Source: Acinetobacter sp. ANC 4178 (GTDB lineage: Bacteria; Pseudomonadota; Gammaproteobacteria; Pseudomonadales; Moraxellaceae). From it: a DNA stretch of 64,000 bases. This document shows, piece after piece, positions 47,762-55,578 of this stretch. The notes beneath the pieces were generated by a model that saw only the letters and a program-made list of their open reading frames with translations, ran no database searches and had not been told where the DNA came from. The translations under genes were made by a program, and so were the position numbers. The first letter of the stretch is position 1. Every line of letters starts with the position of its first letter. The stretch spans positions 248,001-312,000 of the forward strand of contig NZ_SJOD01000005.1 in assembly GCF_004331175.1 (NCBI RefSeq), written 5' to 3'.

Positions 47762-48502
47762 TTAAGCCTCAGGAGCTTCTTCGCCTTTCGCTTGTGCATT
47801 TGCTTGAGTTTGAGCGTACTCTTTACCAGCAAGGATCGCATCAGCCATAGCAGAAGCGTAAAGTGTTACTGCACGGATCGCATCGTCATTACCCGGGATA
47901 ACGAAATCAACGTTGTCTGGGTTAGAGTTTGTATCAACGATACCGATTACAGGAATACCAAGGTTCTTAGCTTCTTTAATCGCGATTGATTCGTGGTCAA
48001 CGTCGATTACGAATAATGCGTCAGGTAAACCACCCATGTTTTTAACGCCGCCTAAAGCACGTTCAAGTTTGTCCATCTCACGAGTACGTTCTAAAGCTTC
48101 ACGTTTAGTAAGCTTAGCAAAAGTACCGTCTTGAGATTGAGTTTGAAGGTCTTTTAAACGGTTGATAGATTGGCGAAGTGTTTTCCAGTTCGTCAACATA
48201 CCACCTAACCAACGGTGATCTACATATGGTTGACCAGCGCGTTGAGCTTGTTCACGGATGATGTTAGAAGCAGCACGTTTAGTACCAACGAACAATACTT
48301 TGTTCTTTTTGCTTGCAAGATTGTTAACAAAGTTCAAAGCATCATTTAACGCAGGAACAGTGTGCTCAAGGTTGATGATGTGAATTTTGTTACGCGCGCC
48401 AAAAATGTATTGACGCATTTTTGGGTTCCAGAAACGAGTTTGGTGACCAAAGTGCGCACCTGCTTGAAGAAGGTCGCGCATGCTTACGTTGTAATCTGCC
48501 AT
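47762..48502 (-). CDS. rpsB: 30S ribosomal protein S2
   Basis: S2 protein of 246 residues. The family N-terminus [21 protein letters not shown] and the conserved [27 protein letters not shown] and [13 protein letters not shown] segments are present. The ATG at 48502, with AAGGT seven bases before, is clearly the start. The frame runs upstream only through the leader. It is co-transcribed with tsf, and the leader contains structure consistent with autoregulation by S2. Confidence 0.97.
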   Translation of the reverse strand: MADYNVSMRDLLQAGAHFGHQTRFWNPKMRQYIFGARNKIHIINLEHTVPALNDALNFVNNLASKKNKVLFVGTKRAASNIIREQAQRAGQPYVDHRWLGGMLTNWKTLRQSINRLKDLQTQSQDGTFAKLTKREALERTREMDKLERALGGVKNMGGLPDALFVIDVDHESIAIKEAKNLGIPVIGIVDTNSNPDNVDFVIPGNDDAIRAVTLYASAMADAILAGKEYAQTQANAQAKGEEAPEA

Positions 48503-48659
48503 TTTCTTTACCTTAAAGTTTGGGTTAGGCCTCCATATATCCGCATTCTCCACCCTTTAAGGGCACCCAGAGTAATGTGTCGATATATGTGCGGATTTTA
48601 TTGCCCCATCGCACAAAGCCCGTGAAATTTATTCACGAAAAAGCATTTGATAAAATGGG
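48503..48659 (-). promoter_or_regulatory. rpsB leader RNA with conserved stems
   Basis: The leader between the inferred transcription start (near 48659) and the rpsB ATG contains a stem with arms 48539-48545 and 48590-48596 (ATCCGCA/TGCGGAT), an inner CCCTTTAAGGG palindrome (48553-48563) and a perfect CGTGAA/TTCACG dyad (48621-48637). Gammaproteobacterial rpsB leaders are known to bind S2 for feedback control. That this leader does so is inferred from position and structure. Confidence 0.6.
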
Positions 48660-48695
48660 CGGCTATTTATACCATAGTCACATATAAATTTCCAA
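48647..48695. promoter_or_regulatory. Overlapping divergent promoters of rpsB and map
   Basis: For map (rightward): TTGATA at 48647-48652, 17-base spacer and TACCAT at 48670-48675. For rpsB (leftward): TTGGAA (48690-48695 on the complement), 18-base spacer and TATAAA (48666-48671). The -10 elements overlap, so the two polymerases would exclude each other. Confidence 0.6.
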
Positions 48696-48710
48696 AAGTT
48701 TTTAGAGATC

Positions 48711-49556
48711 ATGAATACAACCTATCAAGCTCCTCGTCGATTAATTAAAACTGCCGATGAAATTGAAAAAATGCGTGTGGCAGGACGACTGGCGGCGGAA
48801 GTGTTGGATATGATCAAACCGCATATCAAACCCGGGGTAACGACCCTCGAATTAGACACGATTTGTCACGATTATATTGTGAACGTGCAAAATGCGATCC
48901 CTGCATGTTTAGGTTATGGTGCGGCACCAGGTCGTCCAGCTTTTCAGCACACCATTTGTACTTCTGTGAACCACGTGGTATGTCACGGGATTCCATCTGA
49001 AAGCAAAATCTTAAAGAAAGGCGATATTTTAAATATTGACGTCACTGTGATTAAAGATGGTTATCACGGCGATACCAATATGATGTACGTGGTTGGAGAA
49101 GAAACCTCTATTCTTGCTGACCGCTTATGTAAAGTAGCACAAGAAGCCATGTACCGCGGTATTGCAACTGTAAAACCGGGTTCGACCATTGGTGATATTG
49201 GTCTCGCAATTCAAAAATATGTTGAGTCTGAGCGCTTTAGCGTCGTTCGTGAATACTGTGGTCACGGTATCGGTACCGTATTCCATGACGAACCTCAAGT
49301 ATTGCATTATGGCCAAGGTAACAGTGGCATGATTCTAGAAGAAGGCATGACCTTTACCATTGAACCAATGGTCAATGCAGGTGTATGGCAAACCAAATTA
49401 CTGGGTGACAAATGGACAGTTGTGACCAAAGATCATAAGCTTTCTGCGCAATACGAACACACCATTTTAGTGACTAAGGATGGTGTGGAAATTTTAACTG
49501 CACGCCCTGAAGAAGATTTATCACGTTTTCAAACTGAAGCTGTGTCATTGGCTTAA
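48711..49556 (+). CDS. map: Methionine aminopeptidase, type I
   Basis: Removes the N-terminal Met from nascent proteins. Length is 281 residues, slightly longer than E. coli Map, with a short C-terminal extension. Metal ligands are visible: the two Asp in NIDVTVIKDGYHGDTNMMY, His in GHGIG, Glu in FTIEPMVNAG and Glu in QYEHTILVT. It is divergent from rpsB-tsf, as in E. coli, with a short shared promoter region. Confidence 0.96.
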   Translation: MNTTYQAPRRLIKTADEIEKMRVAGRLAAEVLDMIKPHIKPGVTTLELDTICHDYIVNVQNAIPACLGYGAAPGRPAFQHTICTSVNHVVCHGIPSESKILKKGDILNIDVTVIKDGYHGDTNMMYVVGEETSILADRLCKVAQEAMYRGIATVKPGSTIGDIGLAIQKYVESERFSVVREYCGHGIGTVFHDEPQVLHYGQGNSGMILEEGMTFTIEPMVNAGVWQTKLLGDKWTVVTKDHKLSAQYEHTILVTKDGVEILTARPEEDLSRFQTEAVSLA

Positions 49557-49575
49557 AAGCTAAGTCCGTTGTCAA

Positions 49576-49603
49576 AAAGGTCACCTTCGGGTGATCTTTT
49601 TTT
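49576..49603 (+). terminator. map terminator
   Basis: Stem AGGTCACC/GGTGATCT (one G-T pair) with UUCG-type loop TTCG and a run of seven T, about 20 bases after the map stop. TTCG tetraloops give very stable hairpins. Confidence 0.85.
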
Positions 49604-49863
49604 ATATTCAAAGTTATTCTTTGATTCTATTTTCTTATTGATTTATTGACATTTAATCGTACTCTTTTTCTTAAAAACTTGAATCAACCGTGCTTTTCTC
49701 CCCTTACACGATACATTTAAAATTAACAGAATCACAAAAAAATTACGGTATTTTTCACAATCTTTCAAAAGGATTCCCTTTCAAAAACAACAGTTTTCTT
49801 TCTCCGCTGTATTGAATAATGCCCCTGAATAAAAATGATGAAAATGGACATGGAGTCCCCCCT

Positions 49864-50934
49864 ATGCAAAAAACAGGATTAGCATTTTCAATTGCGATTA
49901 CCCTTATCCCGACATTTAGCCATGCTAAATCACCCTATTTTAGCCTACAAGATGGTGATGGCTTTAAACGCTTCTCTATTTCTGTCGGTGCATTACATGT
50001 TATGCCACAAGGCCAAGCCCAACCATTTCGAGTCAACACGGCAGTCAAGGAAGGTGAAACCGCGAATGTGGGCAGTATTCAAGCGCAAACCGTTTTAGAC
50101 AATATTCAATCAGGCAGTGACGTTAATCCACTGTTGAATGCAACTCTTAAAGGATTGGCTGCCATTGATGCACCCGTCCCTTCGAGTCTCAGTGGTACTG
50201 CCGAAATACAGGGTTTAAGCCAATGGGATAATGCAGGTACGGGGCTTCAGGCGGATGATGTGACAACTTTAGGCATCATGAGCAATTATTTCTTTACCGA
50301 CCATGTGTCCCTTGAGGTTAAAGCTGGGATTCCTCCTAAAGTCGATTTACAAGGTCAAGGAAAAATCTATGCCCCCTTTTCAGCGATTGCAAGTCCTTTA
50401 GGTGGTGCTTTAGGAAAGCTTGAACTTGAAAATGATATTTTCATCACCGATTTGGCTGCGCATGGTGCCGCTGCTTCAGCTCGAGCATGGACACCTGCAT
50501 TTGAATTGCAATATCACTTTGGCAAAACTGGGGTGAATAAATTTCGTCCCTATGTTGGTTTAGGCGTCATGTATGCTTATTTTAATGAATTAGAAATGAA
50601 CCCACGCATTGAACAAGATTTAATTGCCGCTGGTCATATGATTGCCAATATTAAAGAAGGTCATGCTGGCGGATCTTTAGAAGGTAAAACCAGTTCAGCC
50701 AATCCTCAAGTGGATCTTGAAGCATCTGATGCCTTTGCACCGATTGCCACAGTTGGATTTACCTACGATTTTAATAGCAATTGGTTTGCTGTCGGTTCGG
50801 TCAGTTATGCTCAACTCAGTAATGACACCACCATTACCGTGACCGATGCCAAACTCGGTGAACTTATCCGCTCCAAAGCCGATATTGAAATCAATCCAAT
50901 TCTCGCTTATGCAGGGATTGGTTATCGCTTTTAA
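49864..50934 (+). CDS. OmpW/AlkL-family outer membrane protein
   Basis: Beta-barrel protein of 356 residues from the ATG at 49864, which gives a good signal peptide (MQKTGLAFSIAITLIPTFSHA). A start at 49819 would bury it. OmpW-like features are the FSISVGALHVMPQ strand after cleavage, FFTDHVSLEVKAGIPPK, FELQYHFGKTGVNKFRPYVGLGVMYAYF, and a final aromatic residue in YAGIGYRF. The usual OmpW has about 200 residues; here extra loops of about 100 residues (about 50-120 and 250-290) are inserted. Members carry small hydrophobic molecules across the outer membrane. The gene is alone, with a terminator at 51034-51059. Confidence 0.86.
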   Translation: MQKTGLAFSIAITLIPTFSHAKSPYFSLQDGDGFKRFSISVGALHVMPQGQAQPFRVNTAVKEGETANVGSIQAQTVLDNIQSGSDVNPLLNATLKGLAAIDAPVPSSLSGTAEIQGLSQWDNAGTGLQADDVTTLGIMSNYFFTDHVSLEVKAGIPPKVDLQGQGKIYAPFSAIASPLGGALGKLELENDIFITDLAAHGAAASARAWTPAFELQYHFGKTGVNKFRPYVGLGVMYAYFNELEMNPRIEQDLIAAGHMIANIKEGHAGGSLEGKTSSANPQVDLEASDAFAPIATVGFTYDFNSNWFAVGSVSYAQLSNDTTITVTDAKLGELIRSKADIEINPILAYAGIGYRF

Positions 50935-51033
50935 AATGCGAAAACGCATTCTGAGTTATCTTCATGGTATTCATTCAAATAGTATGAATACAGTGGAATA
51001 TCTGCTGAATTTTATCCATCCAACTCATCACCT

Positions 51034-51059
51034 AAAGTGCATTGTTCTGATGCACTTTT
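51034..51059 (+). terminator. OmpW-like gene terminator
   Basis: Nine-base perfect stem AAAGTGCAT/ATGCACTTT with a seven-base loop and a four-T tail. Confidence 0.75.
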
Positions 51060-51249
51060 ATTGAATACTTTAAAGAATGAATTATTTTTGATCAGATTTT
51101 ATCCTTTTTATCCAGCGTCATTTTCTCTGAATTTCATGATCTCTGAACTCATATTAACCAATAGACTCAAGTGTTTAATCACTGTATCTGTTGAATCAAT
51201 GCAAAATCCGCACTTTTGGCATATTGCTTGCACTTTATAATTTATAAGA

Positions 51250-51333
51250 TGAATCAACGTCGATTCACACAGTATGTAGACGGCCAACGATGTCCGTTCT
51301 GATCGGATTACAAGCAACTTAAAAAGCTTGTAA
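51250..51333 (+). ncRNA. ANTAR-type tandem hairpin leader of nitrate transporter
   Basis: Two hairpins with six-base loops lie in tandem. P1 (51250-51267) pairs TGAATC with GATTCA around AACGTC. P2 (51280-51297) pairs ACGGCC with GTCCGT (one mismatch) around AACGAT. Both loops have A at position 1 and G at position 4, the pattern recognised by ANTAR antitermination proteins such as NasT. Two further stems follow: TCCG/CGGA (about 51293-51306), which would exclude P2, and TTACAAGC/GCTTGTAA (51308-51333). The T tail is poor, so the terminator form is uncertain. Confidence 0.7.
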
Positions 51334-51363
51334 ACAAAATTACGCTCAGTTCAGGGGATGGTT

Positions 51364-52710
51364 ATGTCTTCAGCAATAAATAGCGATGAAAAAAAAGCGA
51401 CACAAATTAAACTTTTTAATTTTTCTACACCCGCCATGCGTGCGTTCCATATGACTTGGCTCGCATTTTTTGTCTGCTTCTTCGCATGGTTTGCCTGTGC
51501 ACCACTCATGCCTGTAATTAAAGGCGAATTTAATTTAACCAAAGATCAAATTGCCAACATTAATATTGCAGCCGTTGCGATTACTATTTTAATCCGTCTG
51601 ATTGTCGGCCCGTTGTGTGATAAATATGGCCCTCGAAAAACCTATACTGCCCTTCTATTACTCGGCAGTATTCCTGTATTTGGCGTTGCATCTGCCAATA
51701 CCTACGAATCCTTTTTATTTTTTCGTCTACTGATTGGTGCCATTGGTGCGAGTTTTGTGATTACCCAATACCATACCAGTATTATGTTTGCACCGAATGT
51801 CGTGGGTACAGCGAATGCAGCGGCGGCTGGCTGGGGTAATGCAGGCGGTGGTGCAACACAAGCCCTCATGCCGCTTCTTCTTGGTGCAATTGTAATGTTT
51901 GGCGTAGAGCAAAGTATGGGATGGCGCATTGCTCTGCTTGTACCGGGCATCATGATGGTGATTGTGGGCATCTTATATTGGAAGCTCACTCAGGATTGCC
52001 CTCAAGGGAATTTTAAAGAACTCCGTGCGCAAGGTATTGAAGTCGGTAGCGGTAAAAAAGGTGGTACAGCAATTTTGCTGCAAGCTGCACGCAATTATCG
52101 CGTTTGGATTCTGTTCGTGTCTTATGCTGCATGTTTTGGTATTGAAATTTTCATTCATAATGTTGCTGCAATGTATTATGTAGATCACTTCAATATGGGG
52201 CTTAAAGAGGCAGGTTTAACTGCGGGTATTTTTGGGCTATTGGCACTTTTTGCTCGTGCTTTGGGTGGTATTATTTCGGATAAAGTAGCTGTTACGAAAG
52301 GCTTAGATGGACGTACCAAAATCTTATTCATCCTGATTTTATGCGAAGGTTTATTCCTTATACTATTTTCGCAAATGAATGTGGTTAGCCTTGCAATCAT
52401 CAGCATGACCGTTTTTGCACTCTTTACCCACATGGCGTGTGGTGCCACTTATGCACTGGTGCCTTTTATTGACCGTGATGCTCTAGGAGGTGTTGCAGGC
52501 ATCATCGGTGCTGGGGGTAATGTGGGTGCAGTCGCAGCAGGTTTCCTGCTTAAAGGTCTGCTTGATGTTCAAACTTGTCTTATGATTTTAGGTGGACTCG
52601 TAACGGTTGCAGCTTTCAGTGTGATTTTCATTCGCTTCTCTGTAGAACATCAAATCAAAGAAAAACAACTTTTTGATCAAGCTATCTTAGAACGAAAGAG
52701 TTTAGCGTAA
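51364..52710 (+). CDS. Nitrate/nitrite transporter, NNP family (NarK/NasA-like)
   Basis: MFS transporter of 448 residues and twelve helices. The two nitrate-porter signatures are present as GWGNAGGGATQALMPLLLG in TM5 and GIIGAGGNVGAVAAGFL in TM11. DKYGPRKTY between TM2 and TM3 is the MFS motif A. The ATG at 51364 is preferred over 51358 because AGGGGA is then suitably spaced. No nitrate or nitrite reductase gene is in the window, but the ANTAR-type leader points to assimilatory nitrate uptake under NasT-like control. Confidence 0.92.
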   Translation: MSSAINSDEKKATQIKLFNFSTPAMRAFHMTWLAFFVCFFAWFACAPLMPVIKGEFNLTKDQIANINIAAVAITILIRLIVGPLCDKYGPRKTYTALLLLGSIPVFGVASANTYESFLFFRLLIGAIGASFVITQYHTSIMFAPNVVGTANAAAAGWGNAGGGATQALMPLLLGAIVMFGVEQSMGWRIALLVPGIMMVIVGILYWKLTQDCPQGNFKELRAQGIEVGSGKKGGTAILLQAARNYRVWILFVSYAACFGIEIFIHNVAAMYYVDHFNMGLKEAGLTAGIFGLLALFARALGGIISDKVAVTKGLDGRTKILFILILCEGLFLILFSQMNVVSLAIISMTVFALFTHMACGATYALVPFIDRDALGGVAGIIGAGGNVGAVAAGFLLKGLLDVQTCLMILGGLVTVAAFSVIFIRFSVEHQIKEKQLFDQAILERKSLA

Positions 52711-52724
52711 CACTTTAGTCCCTG

Positions 52725-52757
52725 AGTACAGATGATGATCTATCAATCATCTGTACT
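52725..52757 (+). terminator. Stem-loop after nitrate transporter
   Basis: Perfect 12-base stem AGTACAGATGAT/ATCATCTGTACT with a nine-base loop, 15 bases after the stop. There is no T run, so termination may be weak or act as 3' protection. Confidence 0.55.
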
Positions 52758-53027
52758 TGATCAAAATAATCTACTGTATCTTAAATAAAAAATGAAATTG
52801 GCTCGCAACCTAATCCCCCATGACTCAGTATTAAATATAAAATTAATTTTTATAAGTATAAATTCTGCAAAATAAATGACGCATTCGTACCATCCATATA
52901 CTTAAAGATTATGTTACTCCTCAGTGTCCTAAATATACAAACAATCACTGTTTCAATAGTTTTCACATATTCATAATGCTGCACTAATCCCTCAATCATT
53001 ACGTCACTTTTCAAATGTTTTAATCAA

Positions 53028-53047
53028 ATATCGAAATTAATCGATAT
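53028..53047. promoter_or_regulatory. Operator-like inverted repeat before MFS gene
   Basis: Perfect dyad ATATCGA-AATTAA-TCGATAT, 48 bases before the start at 53095, next to a possible -10 TACAAT at 53054-53059. Its place over the -35 position suggests a repressor site. No regulator gene is adjacent. Confidence 0.45.
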
Positions 53048-53094
53048 ATTGCGTACAATACTGCCAAACTTATATTTCAAAGACGAATGCGGCA

Positions 53095-54309
53095 ATGACC
53101 CAAAGTCAATTTTCAAAACCCCTTATTTATATGCTGATTGGTAGCGCCATCATTTTGGCGCTTTCGCTAGGTGTTCGACATGCATTTGGACTCTATTTGG
53201 TTCCTATGAGCCATGAATTTGGTTGGGGGCATAACGTTTTTAGTTTAGCAATCGCATTACAAAACCTGATTTGGGGTGCTGTACAACCAATTACGGGAGC
53301 TTTTGCTGATAAATATGGCAGTAAAATTGTCGTCACGGTAGGGGGAATCCTCTACGCGATTGGCTTATTACTCATGTCCGTCAGCTCTACAGGTTTTATG
53401 CTGAATGTCAGTGTCGGTCTGATTTTAGGTTTAGCTTTATCAGCTACCTCATTCCCTGTTTTATTATCAGCGGTAGGTCGCGCAGCTCCCCCTGAAAAAC
53501 GTAGTTTGGCTATGGGCATTGCCAGTGCCGCAGGCTCGTTTGGGCAATTTATTATGCTGCCATCCACCTTATTGCTTTTGCAAAATATTGGTTGGTCAGC
53601 CGCTTTAATTGTCAGTGCTATTTTAATTGCTTTTATAGTTCCGCTTGCTTGGATGCTAAAAGCGCCCATGTATGTGGCACCAAATAGCCAAACTACAAGT
53701 ACTGCACCCGCACTCAGCTTCAAACAAATCTTAAACATTGCAAAAGCACATAAACCTTTCTGGTTTTTATCTTTAGGTTTTATGGTGTGTGGCTTCCAAG
53801 TGGTGTTTATTGGTATTCACCTGCCTGGCTATCTGATTGATCATGGTTTTGATGCGACCACAGGCACCGTGTTTCTCGCTTTAGTGGGATTATTCAATAT
53901 CTTTGGCACTTACGGCGCGGGCTGGTTAGGAGGTAAATTTTCTAAACCCAAACTACTTATGGGCTTATATGCGTTACGTGGCATCGCCATGATTGCCTTT
54001 TTAGCCTTACCGCTCAGCACTTGGACGGTCTATAGTTTTGGCGTCATTATGGGTTTATTATGGTTATCTACCGTACCATTAACTAACGGGATTGTGGCCA
54101 ATATGTTCGGTATTCGCTATTTATCCATGCTGAGCGGTCTTGTATTTTTTACCCATCAAGTCGGTTCATTTTTTGGTGGATGGCTCGGAGGCGTTAATCA
54201 TGACATGACTGGCAATTATCAAGCTGTTTGGATGATTTCAATTGCACTCAGTGTTTTAGGTGTCCTGGTTCATTTCTTTGTCGATGAAAAGGCGGTGGTC
54301 CATGAATAA
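53095..54309 (+). CDS. MFS transporter (oxalate/monocarboxylate type)
   Basis: Major facilitator of 404 residues with twelve predicted helices. LGVRHAFGLYLVPMSHEFGW in TM1 and ADKYGSKI (motif A) place it with the formate/oxalate-antiporter and monocarboxylate-like group. FTHQVGSFFGGWLGG lies in TM11. The substrate is unknown. A 45-codon membrane ORF overlaps its 3' end and a TauD-type dioxygenase follows after a terminator, so it may import a substrate for oxidation, perhaps a sulfonate or aryl-carboxylate. A 17-base operator-like dyad precedes it. Confidence 0.88.
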   Translation: MTQSQFSKPLIYMLIGSAIILALSLGVRHAFGLYLVPMSHEFGWGHNVFSLAIALQNLIWGAVQPITGAFADKYGSKIVVTVGGILYAIGLLLMSVSSTGFMLNVSVGLILGLALSATSFPVLLSAVGRAAPPEKRSLAMGIASAAGSFGQFIMLPSTLLLLQNIGWSAALIVSAILIAFIVPLAWMLKAPMYVAPNSQTTSTAPALSFKQILNIAKAHKPFWFLSLGFMVCGFQVVFIGIHLPGYLIDHGFDATTGTVFLALVGLFNIFGTYGAGWLGGKFSKPKLLMGLYALRGIAMIAFLALPLSTWTVYSFGVIMGLLWLSTVPLTNGIVANMFGIRYLSMLSGLVFFTHQVGSFFGGWLGGVNHDMTGNYQAVWMISIALSVLGVLVHFFVDEKAVVHE

Positions 54310-54439
54310 TTCATCTGTATTTTGGATTAAAACTTCTGTTGTGATGCTCATCATCAGTTTATTGGCGCTCGCAATTATTTTATGGATGCAAACTCCTCAG
54401 CTATTTGAATATTTCAATCAAGCCTTCTGCCCACATTAA
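54302..54439 (+). CDS. Small single-TM membrane protein (45 residues)
   Basis: ATG at 54302 lies inside the last codons of the MFS gene (eight-base overlap), with a GGTGG ribosome-binding site about seven bases upstream. The product begins MNNSSVFWIKTS, has one hydrophobic helix (about residues 13-28, VVMLIISLLALAIILW) and ends YFNQAFCPH. The frame stops at TAA 54437-54439, 29 bases before the next hairpin. Translational coupling to the transporter suggests a small accessory subunit. The function is unknown. Confidence 0.65.
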   Translation: MNNSSVFWIKTSVVMLIISLLALAIILWMQTPQLFEYFNQAFCPH

Positions 54440-54467
54440 TCTCTTCAAGACTGGCTCTAGTTTTCAT

Positions 54468-54511
54468 AAACTCAGCATTTATTCTTATTTCAAAAAATGC
54501 TGAGTTTTTCT
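54468..54511 (+). terminator. Terminator of MFS transporter operon
   Basis: Perfect 13-base stem AAACTCAGCATTT/AAATGCTGAGTTT with a 14-base loop and a T-rich tail. Confidence 0.8.
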
Positions 54512-54546
54512 TAGTTTAAAACAACAAGAAATTTAGAGTAATAACA

Positions 54547-55503
54547 ATGACCAGTCTTACACAACTTTCTCAAGCCATTCATGATGCACCGCAATGGCAT
54601 TTAGCTGAAGCATTTCAACATCCAAATGAAATTCAAATTACCCCATTGAAAGACCAAGCTTTAGGTGCAGTTGTGACAGGCTTAGATGCACGTAAAGCCC
54701 AGTCAGGTGAGACCATTTTTCGTCTTAAACAAGCTCTGGCAAAACATTTAATTTTGATCTTTAAACAGCAAAGTTTAGATGATTTACAATATTTAGCCTT
54801 TGCCAGCTACTTTGGTTCAATTTTCCGCCCAAGCGCAGATAATCCCGTACTTGCTAGCCAATCCGATACTGGTGTTCCACCTGATGTTGTCCCTGTGTCA
54901 AATGCAGTAGGTCAAGGAGACTACACAGGTCACGGCGAGCTCAGTCCACATGCCGATCACCAATGGACACCTCTTCCCTCTTTCGGCTCACTGCTTTATG
55001 CGATTGAACTTCCACAAAACGGTGGACAAACCGCTTGGTTCAATACCATTAAAGCCTATGACGCCCTCCCAAATGAGATTAAAAAGAAAATCGATTCGTT
55101 ACAGCTCATTACCTATAACCCCTTTGTCCGTGCACAAAGCAATACAGGAACGAACGGTTATGCAGATTCACCTTACTATCGCTTTAAAGATCAGCCAATT
55201 TTAGGACATGCCTATCCCCATCCACTTGTACGTACTCACCCTGAAACTGGACGTAAAGCATTGTGGCTGAATACGCGTTCGGAAGTTGAATTGGTTAATG
55301 TGGATGATGTTAAAGGCAGTGAACTCATCGCAGAGCTTCGAGCACATCTCCTAAAACCAGAGTTTCGCTACGAACATCATTGGGAAACGGGAGATATTGT
55401 GTTTTGGGACAATCAAGCCACATTACATTCCAGAACACCCTTTCCCGCTGAACAACGTCGCTTATTAAAACGTATTAGCTTGGCAGGTGCTCGACCTTTC
55501 TAA
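54547..55503 (+). CDS. TauD/TfdA-family 2-oxoglutarate dioxygenase
   Basis: Fe(II)/2-oxoglutarate-dependent oxygenase of 318 residues. The iron ligands are H135 and D137 (SPHADHQW) and the distal His in WDNQATLHSRTPF, with the 2-oxoglutarate Arg in RRLLKRISLAG. LGAVVTGLDARK is the usual N-terminal part. It resembles the group acting on sulfonates, alkylsulfates or aryloxyacids, but the substrate is not clear. The gene is alone between terminators, with a weak ribosome-binding site. It may work with the preceding MFS transporter. Confidence 0.88.
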   Translation: MTSLTQLSQAIHDAPQWHLAEAFQHPNEIQITPLKDQALGAVVTGLDARKAQSGETIFRLKQALAKHLILIFKQQSLDDLQYLAFASYFGSIFRPSADNPVLASQSDTGVPPDVVPVSNAVGQGDYTGHGELSPHADHQWTPLPSFGSLLYAIELPQNGGQTAWFNTIKAYDALPNEIKKKIDSLQLITYNPFVRAQSNTGTNGYADSPYYRFKDQPILGHAYPHPLVRTHPETGRKALWLNTRSEVELVNVDDVKGSELIAELRAHLLKPEFRYEHHWETGDIVFWDNQATLHSRTPFPAEQRRLLKRISLAGARPF

Positions 55504-55529
55504 ACGATATTCATCATTCCTCAACGCAT

Positions 55530-55561
55530 AAAAAAGCCCATTAATTAAAATGGGCTTTTTA
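55530..55561. terminator. Convergent terminator TauD-type gene/sthA
   Basis: Stem AAAAGCCCATT/AATGGGCTTTT with a small loop and A/T runs on both sides, serving both directions. Confidence 0.85.
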
Positions 55562-55578
55562 TTCACTTCACTGAATGT

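Noticed and set aside
51037..51240. A 67-codon frame between the OmpW-like gene and the nitrate transporter.
   Set aside because: It starts within the terminator of the OmpW-like gene and has no ribosome-binding site or recognisable motif.
53352..53738. A 128-codon minus-strand frame within the MFS gene.
   Set aside because: Antisense shadow of a membrane protein, with no start context.
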